Shown piece by piece: positions 63,109 to 64,000 of a DNA stretch of 64,000 nucleotides. Source of the stretch: Pseudomonadota bacterium. GTDB lineage: Bacteria; Desulfobacterota; Desulfobacteria; Desulfobacterales; RPRI01. Numbering within the stretch: the first letter of the stretch is position 1; every line of letters begins with the position of its first letter. The stretch is taken from positions 19,592 through 83,591 of the forward strand of contig JAHITX010000117.1 in assembly GCA_018817425.1 (NCBI GenBank), in the 5' to 3' direction. The notes below the pieces were generated by a model that saw nothing but the letters and a program-made list of their open reading frames with translations, was not told the DNA's origin and did not search any database. The translations under genes were made by a program, and so were the position numbers.

Positions 63109-63918
63109 ATGAAGAAGCTACGCTTGATATTGGCGATAGGAATATTGACAATTATTTTCTTTGCTGGTCATGCAGCCGCCAGTACTACGATTGAATATGA
63201 GCTGGGTGGAGGCTGGACATATGAGGAAGAATATCCAGGCACCCTTACATTGACTGATAACCCTTCTGGTGGGATAACTGCAAATATCGATGTTGGGAGC
63301 GAAGCAGGGGGTGGTCTGAATGCATCCAGACATGATTTGCCTGGGTTTTCAATTTTTAATAATGGTTTTATTCAACTAGAATACGGCTCATTAACAAATG
63401 CAATAACTGGTTCTGCAGATTTAGGTTTATGTTTAGAACTTGAATTTTATGCTCCAATTAATGCGATTGATATCCGGCATCAATTAGGAATGTCACTAGA
63501 TATGAATTCTGATGGTTCGGTGGTTTTTGATACTTGGCTTGAAAATGACATAAGCGGTGAAAGAGAAGATTTAGTGTCTGTACCGAATGGACTTTCTATA
63601 GAGGGAGGGGCTCTCGGTCTTTATTTCCATGACTCATCTGCAACTCCATACTTTATTGATAATAACTCGAATGTGATATACCTGCCAACAAATTGGGATT
63701 TGTCTGCTATCTCTGCTATGCATTTTCCCAGTGTTGACAATGACTATGATGGAAGTACAACATTTGGTGGAACAATTGTGGGTTCTGTTAATCTCCAAAG
63801 GGTTGTTTATGGCTCTGGTGCGCCTGCTCCTACTGTCCCCATACCTGGCGCGGTCTGGCTAAGAGCTGGTCGGGAAAAACTGTACAGTTGCTTAAGTGGT
63901 AAAGCTGTTCTAAATTGA
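63109..63918 (+). CDS. Secreted protein with a PEP-CTERM-like sorting motif cut by an IS element
   Basis: The start is the ATG at 63109 with GGAGGAGG upstream. A signal peptide ends near residue 24 (HAAAS). The body (about 225 residues) is Gly/Asp-rich and beta-like, with no enzyme motif. Near the end, PTVPIPGAVWL is the start of a VPxPGAVWL-type PEP-CTERM anchor of deltaproteobacteria, which should be followed by a membrane helix and a basic tail. Instead an unrelated stretch follows from about 63860 and the frame stops 19 codons later. The protein was probably exosortase-processed before the insertion. Confidence 0.8.
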   Translation: MKKLRLILAIGILTIIFFAGHAAASTTIEYELGGGWTYEEEYPGTLTLTDNPSGGITANIDVGSEAGGGLNASRHDLPGFSIFNNGFIQLEYGSLTNAITGSADLGLCLELEFYAPINAIDIRHQLGMSLDMNSDGSVVFDTWLENDISGEREDLVSVPNGLSIEGGALGLYFHDSSATPYFIDNNSNVIYLPTNWDLSAISAMHFPSVDNDYDGSTTFGGTIVGSVNLQRVVYGSGAPAPTVPIPGAVWLRAGREKLYSCLSGKAVLN

Positions 63919-64000
63919 TTTTAAAATATAGAAAGGAGCAGCGGTAAAATGAAGAAATTAAGAAGGAATCATGGAGCAACGTTTAAAGCAAAAGTAGCGA
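63858..64000 (+). mobile_element. IS3-family element, left end (continues past the window)
   Basis: The secreted-protein sequence breaks off after GAVWL, where TAAGAGCTGGTCGGGAAAAA begins, which looks like an IS3-type terminus. An ORF-A start follows at 63949. The exact boundary and target duplication cannot be checked without the right end. Confidence 0.7.
63949..64000 (+). CDS. IS3-family transposase OrfA, N-terminal fragment
   Basis: Seventeen codons are visible: MKKLRRNHGATFKAKVA. The pattern RRNH-ATFKAKVA is the typical start of an IS3-family OrfA, where the helix-turn-helix follows. An AAAGGAG ribosome site lies upstream. The rest is outside the window. Confidence 0.8.
   Translation, partial: MKKLRRNHGATFKAKVA

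Noticed and set aside
1..64000. CRISPR arrays, tRNA or rRNA genes
   Set aside because: I saw no spaced identical repeats of CRISPR type and no tRNA or rRNA sequence on either strand. A tRNAscan run would be decisive for tRNAs, as my reading could miss one.

Overview
The window looks like a chromosome segment from a strictly anaerobic, probably sulfate-reducing, Desulfobacterota bacterium (Desulfobacterales-like). The lineage is inferred; no rRNA or marker gene is present. The grounds are a cobalt-early (anaerobic) corrin pathway, a secreted CbiK-type cobaltochelatase, low-potential iron-sulfur modules, a DUF3450/TtpC-type TonB motor and a probable exosortase (PEP-CTERM-like) substrate. Most of the window is one large cobalamin/cobalt region wired by six cobalamin riboswitches. 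Each has its own Rho-independent terminator, and the terminators share nearly the same sequence.

Layout. 1-815: start of a TonB-dependent receptor behind riboswitch 1 (minus strand). 871-1185: a MITE-like element with a perfect 10-bp target duplication. 1288-4413: unrelated minus-strand genes (alpha/beta hydrolase, small membrane proteins, a SeqA-N/RAMA-like DNA-binding protein with a clear promoter and palindromic operator, a Gate-domain remnant). 22774 down to 4417: one long minus-strand operon behind riboswitch 2. It encodes DUF3450, TtpC-like ExbB, ExbB, ExbD, TonB, a TPR protein, CcsA-like and ResB-like proteins, a BtuFCD-type ABC importer, a cytosolic CobN, a DUF4198-like periplasmic protein, a NapH-type polyferredoxin, and a 2-hydroxyacyl-CoA-dehydratase/double-cubane-type protein with its ATP-driven activase. 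23277-30897: riboswitch 3 and a TonB receptor, then riboswitch 4 with a secreted, membrane-anchored CobN-like protein and a secreted CbiK. 31030-39516: riboswitch 5 and a TonB receptor, a second anchored CobN/HmuS-like protein, DUF2162, an ExbB-like protein, DUF2149 and a new 57-residue ORF. This matches the gene order of the Bacteroidota heme operon hmuRSTUV. 39586-50969: riboswitch 6 and cbiMNQO-C-X-D-ET-L-F-GH-A, which covers cobalt uptake and the route from sirohydrochlorin to cobyrinate a,c-diamide except CbiJ.

50970-62935 is an accessory island built on repeated copies of the cbiA 3' end. It carries a Vps62-like gene, an IS200-type element, a truncated cbiA copy, a SIR2-HerA defence pair (HerA with a fused KTSC domain), and a two-gene module. 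That module pairs a P-loop ATPase with a protein that has a HEPN-like RNNLVH motif and a methyltransferase domain; I do not recognise it. A REP-type transposase remnant, a third cbiA scrap and a HigBA module with a frameshifted toxin follow. The right end is a secreted protein whose C-terminal sorting signal is cut by an IS3-family element that runs off the window.

How the genes fit together. The riboswitches should turn on outer-membrane uptake, TonB motors, inner-membrane import and de novo synthesis when cobalamin is low. The unusual part is three CobN-family proteins, two of them facing the periplasm, with no CobS/CobT partner and no cobalt-late pathway in the window. Together with the hmu-like operon and the reductive iron-sulfur module, this suggests metal insertion, removal or salvage on tetrapyrroles rather than classical CobNST chemistry.
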